Assembly: GCF_016097555.1 (NCBI RefSeq)
Contig: NC_054699.1
Location: forward strand, 5,723,197 to 5,787,196
DNA: 64,000 bases
Direction of reading: 5' to 3'
From: Gigantopelta aegis
Taxonomy: Eukaryota > Mollusca > Gastropoda > Neomphalida > Peltospiridae
Part shown: piece by piece, positions 1 to 8,699 of the stretch
Position numbering within the stretch: the first letter of the stretch is position 1
Layout: the number at the start of each line of letters is the position of its first letter
Program-made: the position numbers and the translations under genes
The notes under the pieces: model-generated
The model's database searches: none
The model's input: only the letters and a program-made list of their open reading frames with translations
Told to the model about the DNA's origin: nothing

Positions 1-85
1 GGATTATCAAATGTTTGACATCCAATAGCCGATGATTAATTAATCAATGTACTCCAGTGGTGTCGTTAAACAAAACAAACTCTTT
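1..85 (+). mobile_element. SINE, type-B 3' tail, cut by window edge
   Basis: This is the 3' end of the window's commonest SINE. It has the block 'tgacatccaatagccgatga' followed by 'gtgtcgttaaacaaaac', which recurs in more than ten places on both strands. Two tails are seen on these SINEs. Type B carries the 'aatagccgatga' block. Type A ends 'gtgttgagtgcgtcgttaaa'. Confidence 0.85.
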
Positions 86-1207
86 CAGTGGTCTTAAGAG
101 TTGTCAGACTATTCTCATAATCAGTTACACACTGGCCTTTATTAAATGGCCATCTATCTTTAAGCCCAGCGTACTATTTTTCGAAATCAATGAATACAGT
201 GTAAACTGGCCTTTACCTTTATTAATCAGCTACCTGACTTGTATTAAGCAATTACATGTTTAAGTTTCAAAATCATCAGATACAATGCAAACCAAGTTGT
301 TTTAAGCAACCACCTATTTATAAAGGAAACTTTACTCATGTTCAAAATCATCTATTTTAGTACAAGCCAACCTGTCCTAAGAAGCCACCTTGCTTTTTTT
401 GGTAAATCATTGTCTTAAGCAGCCACCTGTCTCGAAGCATGTGTTTGCCTCATTGCAGATGAAAAGTTATATATATATATGTCACATATTATTAAGTTCA
501 TAAAATGATTAACTACACGTTTTAATTTAAAAAATTTATATATATAATATGGTTTTGTTTTTTATTTTCTTACATAGGGCCTACTTTGTAATAAATTAGT
601 GCCATAATACTTTTTTATCTTTTTTCCATAAAACGAGGGTGGTATTGCATAAATCGTGTAATTGTGTTTCATCTGTTTCATCTGTCAAATCCGTATTGCA
701 TGCATGTCAGTACGTTGAAAGTTAATAAAATGCTGAACATCGTCAACAAATCACTGTTGTTTGGTTTTTATTGAAATCGAGTTTTATAGGCTTTGCCACA
801 TTTTTTTTTTTTTTTTTTTTTTTAAAGTTGACATTTGTAAGTATTATGTAATTTAAAAGTGCAGGTAAGAATCATAATTACAAGTATCATATTTCGCAGT
901 TCTTACATATGTCAGTGATAAATAACTAATAATTAATTGATCCCACACATAATCTTTGGATAAATAACTTGGGGAATTTGTATAACTTGTTCCTAATCCT
1001 TTTCAAAAAGCAATAAAATATGTTTCAGTTAATCAACTCGGGATTATTAAAATTGTTCTTGCATACGGTGTTAAATAGGACAGCCACGGCGGAGGCAAGC
1101 AGACATTGGGGCGGCTTATTGAGATCGAGGGCATAAAGCACATTTTCTAGGGGGTTCGGTGGTATGCTCCCCCGTAAAATTTTAAAAACGATGTCCTAAA
1201 GTGCAAC
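86..1207. other. AT-rich stretch with no gene seen
   Basis: No convincing coding frame is present. The stretch contains short TA runs near 468-480 and a T run of about 23 bases at 801-823. I see no repeat shared with the rest of the window. Confidence 0.6.
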
Positions 1208-1568
1208 TTCCTGCATTCTACAAATAAAGGGGCAGGATTTAGCTCAGTCGGTTGAGTGCTCGCTTGGGGTACTTGCGTCACAGGATCGAACTACTGATGG
1301 ATCCATTCAACTGATTAGAGTTTTTCTCGTTACAACCAGTGCACCACAATGTGCATGGAATTTAGCATTTTCAATAAAATGACAAATTGTTTAAGGACAG
1401 TAACAAAGACCGTGGTATATACTGTGCTGCCTGTGGGATGCTGCATATAAAAGATCTTTTTCTGTTAAACAAAATGAGTTGGCGGCCGCGAATTTCTCTA
1501 TCATTTATCTATGTGGTCCTTAACCATATTCATATGTCCAATATAAAACGTTCCTTCCTTCCTTCCTT
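1208..1568 (+). mobile_element. SINE, type-A tail with a second tRNA-like head
   Basis: The head 'ttagctcagtcggttgagtg' resembles a tRNA A box, and 'caggatcgaac' resembles a B box. This head differs from the usual 'gtagcccagtggtaaagcg' version. The shared body follows (gcaccacaa, gcatataaaagatc), then 'gtggtccttaaccatat' and a (CTTC)n end. A few short insertions interrupt the body. Confidence 0.75.
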
Positions 1569-1574
1569 CTTAGA

Positions 1575-1865
1575 CATAGGCGGGGAGTGGGGGGGTGGGG
1601 GGGGGCAAATCTTCAAATTCGTGCAAAAACGATAGAGATATTCATGGCTAAATGAACTGGCCTAAAACCTTTTTTCTATCATTCTACCCACAATATTAGT
1701 TGTAGTCCATGTAAAAATGCTTAGTTATTCGTTTGCAACCCTATATAGATGTTTAACTGTAATGCTATTATGAATAACTGTTGGTATCCAGATTCGGGCA
1801 TTTTAGCCTTCCACCCCCTCTACAAAAATGGAAGCCCGTACGCCTGTTTTTGGATGGCGTAGGGG
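1575..1865 (+). repeat. Dispersed repeat R5, copy 1
   Basis: About 290 bp starting at a G-rich run. It shares the blocks 'attctaccc.caatattagttg' and 'tggaagcccgtacg' with copies at 34.5 kb and 42.1 kb (same strand) and 44.2 kb (opposite strand). It has no coding capacity. Its class is unknown; it may be a MITE. Confidence 0.6.
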
Positions 1866-2227
1866 ATTTGTTCTCGCATGGTAAGACAATAATATATAAC
1901 GTTTTCAACAAAAAAAATGCGATCGTAGATTTAGTTGTCATTACTTGGTGCAAAAAAAGCCATCATTATTCGTCACATATATGAACATGGGATTCGTTCT
2001 TTCCTCTGGCTCTGGAAACTTGACCACACTTTGTATATCGATTTACATCTCTTGACTTACGATCAGTAATTATGTTTCTTGAAAAACATGAAATACAGGC
2101 CCCTACTAATGGAATTTTTTACGACTAGTAATAAATATTCCTTGAAAAACTCATAAACTACTAATGCAGCGTATTGAGATGGAGTTTGTTTTGTTTTGTT
2201 TTGACATAGACTACGTCTCCGTAAGAA

Positions 2228-2314
2228 TCGTGTGTGTGCGCGCGTGCGTGCGTGTGTGTGTGCGTGTATATGTGTGTGCGTGTGCGTATCTGTGTGTGTG
2301 TGTGTGTGTGTGTG
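2228..2314 (+). repeat. (TG)n microsatellite
   Basis: An imperfect TG/GT run with CG interruptions. Long open frames across it reflect the dinucleotide repeat and are not genes. Confidence 0.9.
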
Positions 2315-2639
2315 TTGGCTGGAGCTGTGTCACGTGAGTTTTTCACAATTTTAAACAGGTGCACGTACCTCTGAGAAATAGCGGTTAGCGACTAGTAAAT
2401 GGATAGTCGTAGAAGTCGAGCCCCTGCGCGTGCTGTAACCTCACCGTGGTGCAGGGGTGTAACATTCTCTTTGAGAATGGCCAATACAGCACAAATTGAA
2501 GTTTAGAGTAAAATTCAGTATCCGTAAAATTCTGTGATATTTGTATTTGTATTTTTGGCACAGTTCTTTACACTGTTTTTGTTTAAATCTTGAATTTTTA
2601 TATTGATGTTGATCATCACTTTATTTATTTGCATTATCA

Positions 2640-2710
2640 TAGTTTGACACCCAATAGCCGATGTATTTTTCGTGCTGGGGTGTCGTTAAACATTCATTCA
2701 TTCATTTAGA
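2640..2710 (+). mobile_element. SINE, type-B tail fragment
   Basis: Matches the tail block 'gacacccaatagccgatg' and 'gtgtcgttaaacattcattc', ending in (ATTC)n. Confidence 0.75.
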
Positions 2711-2908
2711 AGTCGAGAGATTGGCGAGTTGGCCAACGTCGTCGTGACAGTTGCTAGTCTGATCTCACCATCAGTGTTCATTTTTAAAGGCTGAAACTAG
2801 AGGCTGTGCTGTCCGGAGCACAAACCTCATCTGAATGGGGTGCAAGTTTAGATTTGGGTTCATGGCCAGCTGTAAATTAATTATTATTATAATTATTTTA
2901 TAATTTAA

Positions 2909-2949
2909 AGGGACAGACCCTAGTTTTTAAACACTAAGGCATATTTTTC
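2909..2949 (-). mobile_element. piggyBac-like MITE, left piece, split by the 5-kb element
   Basis: The terminus 'agggacagaccctagttttt' follows TTAA at 2905-2908. The same repeat resumes at 7971, after the virus-derived element, and ends at 8274 followed by TTAA at 8275-8278. Together the two pieces make about 345 bp, against 367 bp for the uninterrupted copy at 40765-41131. Confidence 0.8.
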
Positions 2950-3120
2950 ACCTACTTTCCGTGACCTTGACCTTGATGACGTCCTCGTCCTACTGGCCCT
3001 GACCTACTTAGACTGGCCTTGACCTTGATGACGTCACGGACTACTGTACCGTGTGCAACATCCTACTGACCCGGCCCTGACCTACTTAGACCGGCCCCTG
3101 ACCTACTTAGACTAGCACGA
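2950..3120 (+). repeat. Left terminal inverted repeat of the 5-kb element
   Basis: Begins 'cctactttccgtgacc'. It contains three 'gacctacttagac' sub-repeats and a perfect CRE-type palindrome TGACGTCA at 3029-3036. The reverse complement is found at about 7840-7945. Confidence 0.85.
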
Positions 3121-3125
3121 AAGAG

Positions 3126-3134
3126 TATAAAAAG
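3126..3134 (+). promoter_or_regulatory. TATA box of the BIR gene
   Basis: The sequence 'gtataaaaagg' lies just inside the left inverted repeat, about 135 bp before the BIR start codon. The CRE-like site in the repeat is about 90 bp further upstream, so the repeat may serve as the promoter. This is inference from position. Confidence 0.65.
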
Positions 3135-3264
3135 GCTAGATACGGTTTCATTGTCATTCGCTCGCCGAAAACGACCAGATATACGTTCGTTTTACTAGAG
3201 AACAGACGTGTTTTATGATTCTGACATTCTTGTGGCTTGTTGCACTCTATCTGGAACGAAGAAG

Positions 3265-3795
3265 ATGGCATCGGGATATTCGATCAGTCTTAGTAGCAAC
3301 AGTAGCGACGAGGACGACGTCTTGGTCTGCAAATGTTCAGAAAGACATACAATCAAATGTGTGACTAGCAAACAAGATGAGAAGAAGAGTACTCATTGTG
3401 TGGATCAAGCGGATGCTACACGCAAAATTGGGGATAGAATTGAAGATGGCGAACTCGTGGATGAACCCACAGATCAGACGGATGCTGCCTGTGAAACAGA
3501 TGCTGTCTGGGATGAGGAAGATTGCTATTCGAGACGTTACGTGTTCTGTCATCGTCCCGAAATGAGACATTTCTATGCCCGGATGCTGACGTATGCTCGG
3601 TGGCCCATACAATTACGTCAAAAACCAAAAGAACTTGCCAAGGCCGGTTTCTACTACACGGGAGACCACGATGCCATCACCTGTTACTGTTGCGGACTTC
3701 GCGTCTACCGATGGAAGAAAACAGACGACCCAGTGATGGAACATTACAGACTCTCTCCAAGATGTCCTTATGTGAACAACCTGTTCATACATTAA
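3265..3795 (+). CDS. BIR-domain (IAP-like) protein of the virus-derived element
   Basis: A 176-residue protein beginning MASGYSISLSS at an ATG with purine at -3 and G at +4; the upstream in-frame codons lack an ATG. The first half is acidic and serine-rich with no known domain. The C-terminal 80 residues form one baculoviral IAP repeat: Arg and Trp in 'TYARWP', 'LAKAGFYYTG', then the zinc ligands in 'CYCCGLRVYRW', His in 'EHYRLSP' and a final Cys. BIR domains bind caspases or IAP antagonists, so a role in blocking host cell death is plausible. There is no RING finger, so it would not be a ubiquitin ligase by itself. A polyadenylation signal AATAAA follows at about 3841. It is a part of the fossil element, not a host gene. 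Confidence 0.85.
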   Translation: MASGYSISLSSNSSDEDDVLVCKCSERHTIKCVTSKQDEKKSTHCVDQADATRKIGDRIEDGELVDEPTDQTDAACETDAVWDEEDCYSRRYVFCHRPEMRHFYARMLTYARWPIQLRQKPKELAKAGFYYTGDHDAITCYCCGLRVYRWKKTDDPVMEHYRLSPRCPYVNNLFIH

Positions 3796-3840
3796 ATGTT
3801 TTAGACACTTGTGTGCTATGTTTTCATGTTGTATGTTGTG

Positions 3841-3846
3841 AATAAA
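3841..3846 (+). terminator. Polyadenylation signal after the BIR gene
   Basis: AATAAA lies 46 bp after the BIR stop codon. Confidence 0.6.
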
Positions 3847-4129
3847 ACCGTGAATAACAGGTTTTGCTTTCTTATTTATGTCCTGGGTCCATGAGTGTGT
3901 CTCTGGACGTGTCCCTATGGTAGTAACACTGGTAAAGGGTAATATTTTGGTAACGATTATTTTTGGGAGCTCGCACGATGAGATTTGTGCTTGGGAGGAG
4001 GGACACTGGTCATACGTATCACACACACATTCAAACATTCCTGTACCATATCTTTATGCGTCATAAGGTATATAAGTAAAATAGTTTTGGAAAACTCGTC
4101 ATTTGAGGTAGAACTTTCAGAGGAGCAAC

Positions 4130-4579
4130 ATGTCAGACCAGTACAAGTTATATGTACCCGACGTGGATAAGTGGACCCGTTTCTATAAACTGCAGGCAGA
4201 AGGTAAACTTCAACCTCATTTTCCAGTGCAACGTGGTGGGAAAAGTCAGATCATGTACAGTGTGGATCGATGTCTAGAACTCTACGATCCCACGTGGAAA
4301 AAAGAAAAAGAGGAACAAAACAAGTCCCCGACACCCAAAGTCGTCATGGTCTCCCCCACACAACAAGTGGTAGAGCAAGCCAAAGCCGATCTGAAACGGA
4401 AACAACAACAACAACAACAAAGTGGTACGGGTTGGAAAGCCCCGAAACGGCAGAAGCATTTCTATATAAGCTATAAAAGGAACTATGTGGGTCAGATATC
4501 GTCATTTCATTTAGAGTCGTCATGCAGAGCACATGTTCAGAATGTGGTTTCACATTCTCGAGGAGAGACGCCATGTTAA
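4130..4579 (+). CDS. Small basic protein of the virus-derived element
   Basis: About 149 residues. The N-terminal part has 'DVDKWTRFYKLQAEGKLQP' and a later 'VVMVSPTQQVVEQAKADLK', followed by a poly-Gln run and a Lys/Arg-rich stretch. I recall the 'W..YY...AEGK' plus 'VSPAQQTVEQA' pattern as the signature of a small protein that sits near packaging ATPases in virus-like elements of Hydra and other invertebrates; its function is unknown to me. A TATA-like 'gtatataag' lies at about 4070. The 3' end overlaps the start of the ATPase gene by 58 bp in another frame, so the last 30-50 residues may be less constrained. Confidence 0.65.
   Translation: MSDQYKLYVPDVDKWTRFYKLQAEGKLQPHFPVQRGGKSQIMYSVDRCLELYDPTWKKEKEEQNKSPTPKVVMVSPTQQVVEQAKADLKRKQQQQQQSGTGWKAPKRQKHFYISYKRNYVGQISSFHLESSCRAHVQNVVSHSRGETPC
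4463..4480 (+). promoter_or_regulatory. TATA boxes for the ATPase gene, inside the upstream gene
   Basis: The sequence 'ctatataagctataaaagg' carries two overlapping TATA-type motifs 45-60 bp before the ATPase start codon, within the coding sequence of the preceding gene. Compact overlap of this kind is typical of viral genomes. Confidence 0.55.
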
Positions 4580-5910
4580 GACATTTTCAACAAAAACATG
4601 CTAAAGGTCTACCACCACCACCACCACCACCACCACCACCACCACCACAGCAGCAGCCACCACCACCACCACCACCACCACAGCAGCAGCAGCCACCACC
4701 ACCACCACATCCACCACCACCACCACAGCAGCAGCCACCACCACCACCACCACCACCACCACCACAGCAGCAGCAGCCACCACCACCACCACCACCACCA
4801 CCACCACCACCACCACCACCACCACCACCACCACCACCACAGCAGCCACCACCACCACCACCACAGCAGCAGCAGCATCCCCTAAGATTGCTACATCCCT
4901 TCACCATGATCGTGTCGGGACCCACGTCGTGTGGAAAGACATTTTTGGTATACAAATTGTTGAGAGATGGTAAAATCCAGCCGCCTCCCCAGCGCGTCAT
5001 CTGGCTCTACAAACGATGGCAACCCCTCTATGATACGATCAAAATGGTTGCTCGAGTGAAATTTGTTCAAGGCATACCTGAGAATTTGGAAAAGGATCGT
5101 TATTTGGATCCCAGAGTCAGAAATCTCATCGTGTTGGACGACTTGATGTCTACAGCTGGAAAAGACCCTCGCATCACCGACCTGTTCACAGAAGGAAGTC
5201 ACCACAGAAACCTCTCTGTGATTGCCATCAACCAGAACTTGTATCACAGCAAGGACCCGACACAGAGAAGAAACTGCCATTATCTAGCGCTGTTCAACAA
5301 CCCCATCGACAAGCAGCAAGTTCTGACTTTGGCACGGCAGATGTATCCTGGAAATACTCGTCATTTCATGCATCAGTTTGAGGAAGCTACCCACAGGCCC
5401 TACGGACATCTCTTGGTGGACTTGAAACCGACCACGCCCGAACATTGGCGTCTTCGGCCTAATGGTTTAGAGACGGGGCCGTCCGAATGGTATAAAAGCA
5501 CGAACGTAACGGCGAATGTCTCAGAAGAGTTGCAGCCACCGACGAAGAAAGAGCTCTACATGCAAATCATGCAAAGAAACGCATTCAAGAGAAAACTACC
5601 AGGCATACCCGCCTACGAAAGTGACGACGAAGAAGATGATGAGGTAGAACCCTATCTGAAAAAAGTCAAGAGAATGCAGTCTTGCGATACGTGTGGTCTG
5701 GTCTTTAAAGACGGAAGCGACTTGCAGCGACACGTGAAAACGTGCGAAGAGGGAAATGAACAAGAAGAAGAGCCGTCGCCCGACCTGGAAAACCAAGGCA
5801 TTCGTCTCATGGTGGAACGTGTATTCGACATCAATCGTGACTATCTCCAAAGCAAGAGGAAACGCTACGAAGAAAAAACATGTCCCAAGATGCCATTGAA
5901 AGAAACATGA
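4522..5910 (+). CDS. Zinc-finger / packaging-type P-loop ATPase of the virus-derived element
   Basis: A 462-residue protein. Residues 5-26 form a C2H2 finger (CSECGFTF...HFQQKH). Residues about 31-124 are a Pro/Gln linker coded by a (CCA)n(CAG)n tract. The ATPase spans about 125-320: Walker A 'GPTSCGKT' at 133-140, Walker B 'LIVLDD' at 202-207, then the very characteristic 'GSHHRNLSVIAINQNLYH' and 'LARQMYPG'. Near residue 388 a second finger begins (CDTCGLVF...RHVKTC). The core matches the FtsK/HerA-type ATPases that pump DNA into capsids in Polinton, adintovirus and adenovirus-related elements. A zinc finger on each side is unusual in my experience and could aid DNA binding. It is part of the fossil element. 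Confidence 0.82.
   Translation: MQSTCSECGFTFSRRDAMLRHFQQKHAKGLPPPPPPPPPPPPQQQPPPPPPPPQQQQPPPPPHPPPPPQQQPPPPPPPPPPQQQQPPPPPPPPPPPPPPPPPPPPPQQPPPPPPQQQQHPLRLLHPFTMIVSGPTSCGKTFLVYKLLRDGKIQPPPQRVIWLYKRWQPLYDTIKMVARVKFVQGIPENLEKDRYLDPRVRNLIVLDDLMSTAGKDPRITDLFTEGSHHRNLSVIAINQNLYHSKDPTQRRNCHYLALFNNPIDKQQVLTLARQMYPGNTRHFMHQFEEATHRPYGHLLVDLKPTTPEHWRLRPNGLETGPSEWYKSTNVTANVSEELQPPTKKELYMQIMQRNAFKRKLPGIPAYESDDEEDDEVEPYLKKVKRMQSCDTCGLVFKDGSDLQRHVKTCEEGNEQEEEPSPDLENQGIRLMVERVFDINRDYLQSKRKRYEEKTCPKMPLKET
4611..4882 (+). repeat. (CCA)n/(CAG)n triplet tract coding Pro/Gln
   Basis: About 270 bp of almost pure CCA with interspersed CAG triplets, lying in frame inside the ATPase gene. It creates long glycine, histidine, valine and tryptophan frames on the other reading frames, which are artefacts. 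Confidence 0.95.
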
Positions 5911-6149
5911 AGACATTGCAATGGAAGTTATTTAAAGACACGTACTCTCGCTTCCTGACCTATATGCATTACTTTGACAAAGGTCCCAACACCAGAAAAA
6001 TTTTACAGTTTGTGAATCCAGACAAAGATGTGAGACCACAGATTCGTTCTAAATTAAATCAGTATCGTTCATGGATCGGCGAATATTTGGATGAACAAGA
6101 CGACGACGATACCGACGATGAGGAGGACGACGATGATGAAGAGAAATGA
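5880..6149 (+). CDS. Small acidic protein of the virus-derived element
   Basis: 89 residues starting MSQDAIERNMKTLQWKLFKD and ending in a run of Asp and Glu (about 20 acidic residues). It overlaps the end of the ATPase gene by 31 bp in another frame. A TATA-like 'gtataaaag' lies at about 5490 in the ATPase gene, and AATAAA follows at 6242. I do not recognise the family. The acidic tail suggests binding to basic proteins or DNA mimicry, which is inference only. Confidence 0.6.
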   Translation: MSQDAIERNMKTLQWKLFKDTYSRFLTYMHYFDKGPNTRKILQFVNPDKDVRPQIRSKLNQYRSWIGEYLDEQDDDDTDDEEDDDDEEK

Positions 6150-6241
6150 ACACTCATATTATTCACATGTCGCCCTTAAGGCCTCTCGATGTAACGCAGT
6201 GTGTGTCCATTTTATATATGTGTCAGTGATTTGTAATTTAG

Positions 6242-6247
6242 AAATAA
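6242..6247 (+). terminator. Polyadenylation signal after the acidic gene
   Basis: AATAAA about 93 bp after the stop codon; the coding part of the element ends here. Confidence 0.55.
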
Positions 6248-6344
6248 ATGAAAAACCAAACCATTGCGTTTGTTTTTTGTGTTTTTTACTCTATGACTAG
6301 ATTTGTGATTGGATATTACTACCGCTACTTTATAGTAGCAAGAG

Positions 6345-6452
6345 CTGTGTGTACAAGACAGAACATACCACGATCTTTGATATACCAGACATAATACACT
6401 AGTTGGCTATAGCTTAATGGGCCACCGACGGGGATCGATCCTAGATCGACCA
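6345..6452 (-). mobile_element. SINE fragment
   Basis: The block 'accgacggggatcgatccta' is the reverse complement of the usual SINE head; 'cataccacg..ctttgatatacca' precedes it. It lies within the 5-kb element. Confidence 0.65.
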
Positions 6453-6611
6453 CTGTATTTACCTATTTGGTAATTAAAAAAGCCCTGTAAAAAGGCTTGT
6501 ACTCTAGGGAAATACTTGTGTTTAAAATGTAGTTAAAAGATCATAGTTTAGGTCGGAGCGTTCAGTTGCAGTCACGCGTTCTTTCTTCAAAGCAATGGGC
6601 TGGGGATCTTT

Positions 6612-6612
<1 letters not shown>

Positions 6613-6662
<50 letters not shown>
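6613..6662 (+). repeat. (CA)n microsatellite
   Basis: About 25 CA units. Four to five imperfect 'ttcctttcttctccttaaca' units follow to about 6775. Confidence 0.95.
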
Positions 6663-6664
<2 letters not shown>

Positions 6665-6898
6665 TCCTTTCTTCCCTTAACAAACATTCCTTTCTTCTCC
6701 TTAACAAATATTCCTTTCTTCTCCTTAACACATATGCCTTTCTTCTTAACAAACATTCCTTTCTTCGAGACAAATATGTCTTTCTTTTCCTATGGCTAAA
6801 ACAAAATAAAAATATTTGTGTTCAATTAATCTTTATTTTACGAGGAAGGAAATGTTTTATTTACTCAACATATTTTATTTATGGTTATACAAGAAAGA

Positions 6899-7162
6899 AA
6901 GAAATGTTTTATTTAACGACGCACTCAACACATTGTATTTACGGTTATACGGACATATGGTTAAGGACCACGCAGATTTTGAAAGAAAACCCGCTGTCGC
7001 CACTGCATGGGCTACTCTTTTTGAATAGCAGCAAGGGATCCTACACCATCCCACAGACAGGATAGTACATACCGTTGTCCAGTTGTGGAGCATTGGCTGG
7101 ATATATACCAGACCGACCGCACATCAAGGGAACACTGAGCTACGTCCCGTCCCCACAGGGTT
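6899..7162 (-). mobile_element. SINE, type A
   Basis: Reads 'gaaatgttttatttaacgac' at its tail (left) and ends 'gctacgtcccgtcccc' at its head (right). It lies in the right third of the 5-kb element. Confidence 0.85.
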
Positions 7163-7681
7163 ATTAGAGGCTGCTTGAAAAAAAAATCGTAACATAATAA
7201 ATAAATAAACAAATAAATAAGTAAGTAAGTAAGTAAAATAAAAACAAACTATAAATTATTATTTTGGTTTAAAAAATAATAGAAAAATATAATTTCCCCA
7301 CATGAAATATGAACGACGTACCCTCAGCGCTGGGCGCGAAGTCGTTCGCACTTGACTACTAAAAGCATGTTAACAACATCTGTCATTTAAACCGTTATAT
7401 GTGCGAGCGGCGAAGCGCGGAATGAAGTGACGAAATAGGTTAGTTCATAATAATCTTGTGAATGCGCTATCAGATAGGGTAGAGCAAGATTCTATTTTAC
7501 ACCATTTAAATCATTTCTTATTTCACGTCTTTAAGAATGTAACTTCTAGTTCAGTATTGCCACCAACAATAAAATAGGATACCACCGCTTCCCGGATGTA
7601 AACAGTGATAACCATTCATCATTCAGTGCGCTAAAATTAAACACACTACCTGGCGTCGGGCCGAGTCCTTAGATGTGGTAG
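7163..7681. other. No gene seen; non-coding part of the 5-kb element
   Basis: AT-rich with (AATA)n at about 7197-7235. It has no open frame of note and no match I recognise elsewhere in the window. Confidence 0.5.
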
Positions 7682-7835
7682 GTTAACGACACCACTAGAG
7701 CACCTCGATTTATGAATCATTGCCTATTGGATGTGAAACATACTTTTGGACAGTTTTAGAGAGGAAACCCGCTACAGTTTCCCATTAGTAGCAAGGGATT
7801 CCACAGACAGGATAGCACGGGCGTTGCTAAGTACG
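7682..7835 (-). mobile_element. SINE, type B, truncated
   Basis: Starts 'gttaacgacaccactagagc' and runs to 'cacagacaggatagcacg', where it abuts the right inverted repeat of the 5-kb element. Confidence 0.8.
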
Positions 7836-7839
7836 ACGG

Positions 7840-7970
7840 GTCGGGGCCGGGCTAAGTAGGTCAGGGGCCGGTCTAAGTAGGTCATGGCGCCCGGCAGGAC
7901 GAGGTCACGTGACGTCATCAAGGTCAAGGTCACGGAAAGTAGGTCATGATTCTCAACAGGCCCTAATACT
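7840..7970 (-). repeat. Right terminal inverted repeat of the 5-kb element
   Basis: The reverse complement of the left repeat is clear from about 7840 to 7945, including TGACGTCA at 7910-7917. About 25 bp more (7946-7970) has no counterpart at the left end. Read outward-in, it begins AGTATT. The MITE resumes at 7971. Confidence 0.8.
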
Positions 7971-8274
7971 ACTAATAGAGCCGTTTATGATCACAAACAT
8001 GTCTTATATTTTATTGTTTAGATTATCCATTTCCGTAGAAATGAAGTGTTTCTGGTCATCCTGGTGTTTTTAATACCACAAAATGCATTTTTCATATTTA
8101 AAAAAACGCACGTGCGTCTGAGAAATAACAGTTATGGAGTCAAGTTTTAGTCTATGTTTAACCATATTTCACCGACTCTTGTTTCACTCTCTTGTAACGT
8201 TATACAAATGTGTTACCGGTTAGTACACCAAACTTAGTGTCCATTTTCATGGGTTGAAACTAGTGTCTGCGCCT
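7971..8274 (-). mobile_element. piggyBac-like MITE, right piece
   Basis: Continues the MITE begun at 2909: 'ctaatagagccgttt', 'cacgtgcgtctgagaaata' and a degraded terminus before TTAA at 8275-8278. These blocks match the intact copy at 40765-41131. Confidence 0.8.
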
Positions 8275-8389
8275 TTAAATGACCTTCTGTAAAGGGTTAT
8301 TATATTTCAATCTACATAATGACTAGACGCTGCAGGTTGTAATTATATTGTTTTCTTGTCTGGCTTTTAGCAGTATATGCAGCCTGCTC

Positions 8390-8682
8390 GTTAATCATTG
8401 GCTAAAATCAATGATATACCATGGCTTACCATTGGTTATCTCGTTTATCACCCGAACATTCATAATCAATAATACGAGTGGACACATCTATGTTAGAAAT
8501 TTTATTTTGCTTTGCAGTGGGAGCATTTGGTTTTTGGGTTATCGTTGTTAGGTATTTTATTTGATCTTTGGTCTGTTTTTCTGTGTACACAATTATACAA
8601 AGAATAATTTTAAAACTTGCTCTCATCGTTTTGGTTTTGTTCGGATGGTAACGTAGGAATTCGATTTTAAACTCTGTAAACT
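8390..8682 (+). promoter_or_regulatory. Upstream region and noncoding exon of MGC gene copy 1
   Basis: The block 'acattcataatcaataatac' followed by 'gagtggacac' matches the regions upstream of the other family copies (36.2, 39.4 and 39.9 kb). The last part, 'ttttaaactctgtaaact', is followed by a donor-like GTGAGT at 8683, where the other copies have GTAAGTACATCA. I infer a 5' noncoding exon ending at 8682, spliced to the coding exon at 10075. Confidence 0.5.
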
Positions 8683-8699
8683 GTGAGTAAATCAATGTG

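Larger units (their letters stand above)
2950..7970 (+). mobile_element. Virus-derived element with terminal inverted repeats (Polinton/adintovirus-like)
   Basis: A fossil element of about 5.0 kb. Inverted repeats at 2950-3120 and about 7840-7945 share 'cctactttccgtgacc', then 'ttgaccttgatgacgtc', on opposite strands. Inside, all on the plus strand, are a BIR-domain protein, a small basic protein, a zinc-finger/P-loop packaging-type ATPase and a small acidic protein. The ATPase and the small 'DVDKW...AEGK' protein resemble families I recall from virus-like elements in cnidarian and molluscan genomes. I see no polymerase, integrase or capsid gene, so this looks like a miniature or reduced derivative. 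It lies inside a piggyBac-like MITE and has itself received about three SINE pieces in its right third, so it is not brand new. The coding parts are still long. The family assignment is moderate. Confidence 0.72.

Noticed and set aside
2161-2364. His/Thr repeat frame on the minus strand
   Set aside because: It is the translation of the (TG)n microsatellite.
4587-5000. Long poly-Gly, poly-His, poly-Val and poly-Trp frames
   Set aside because: They are other frames of the (CCA)n/(CAG)n tract inside the ATPase gene.
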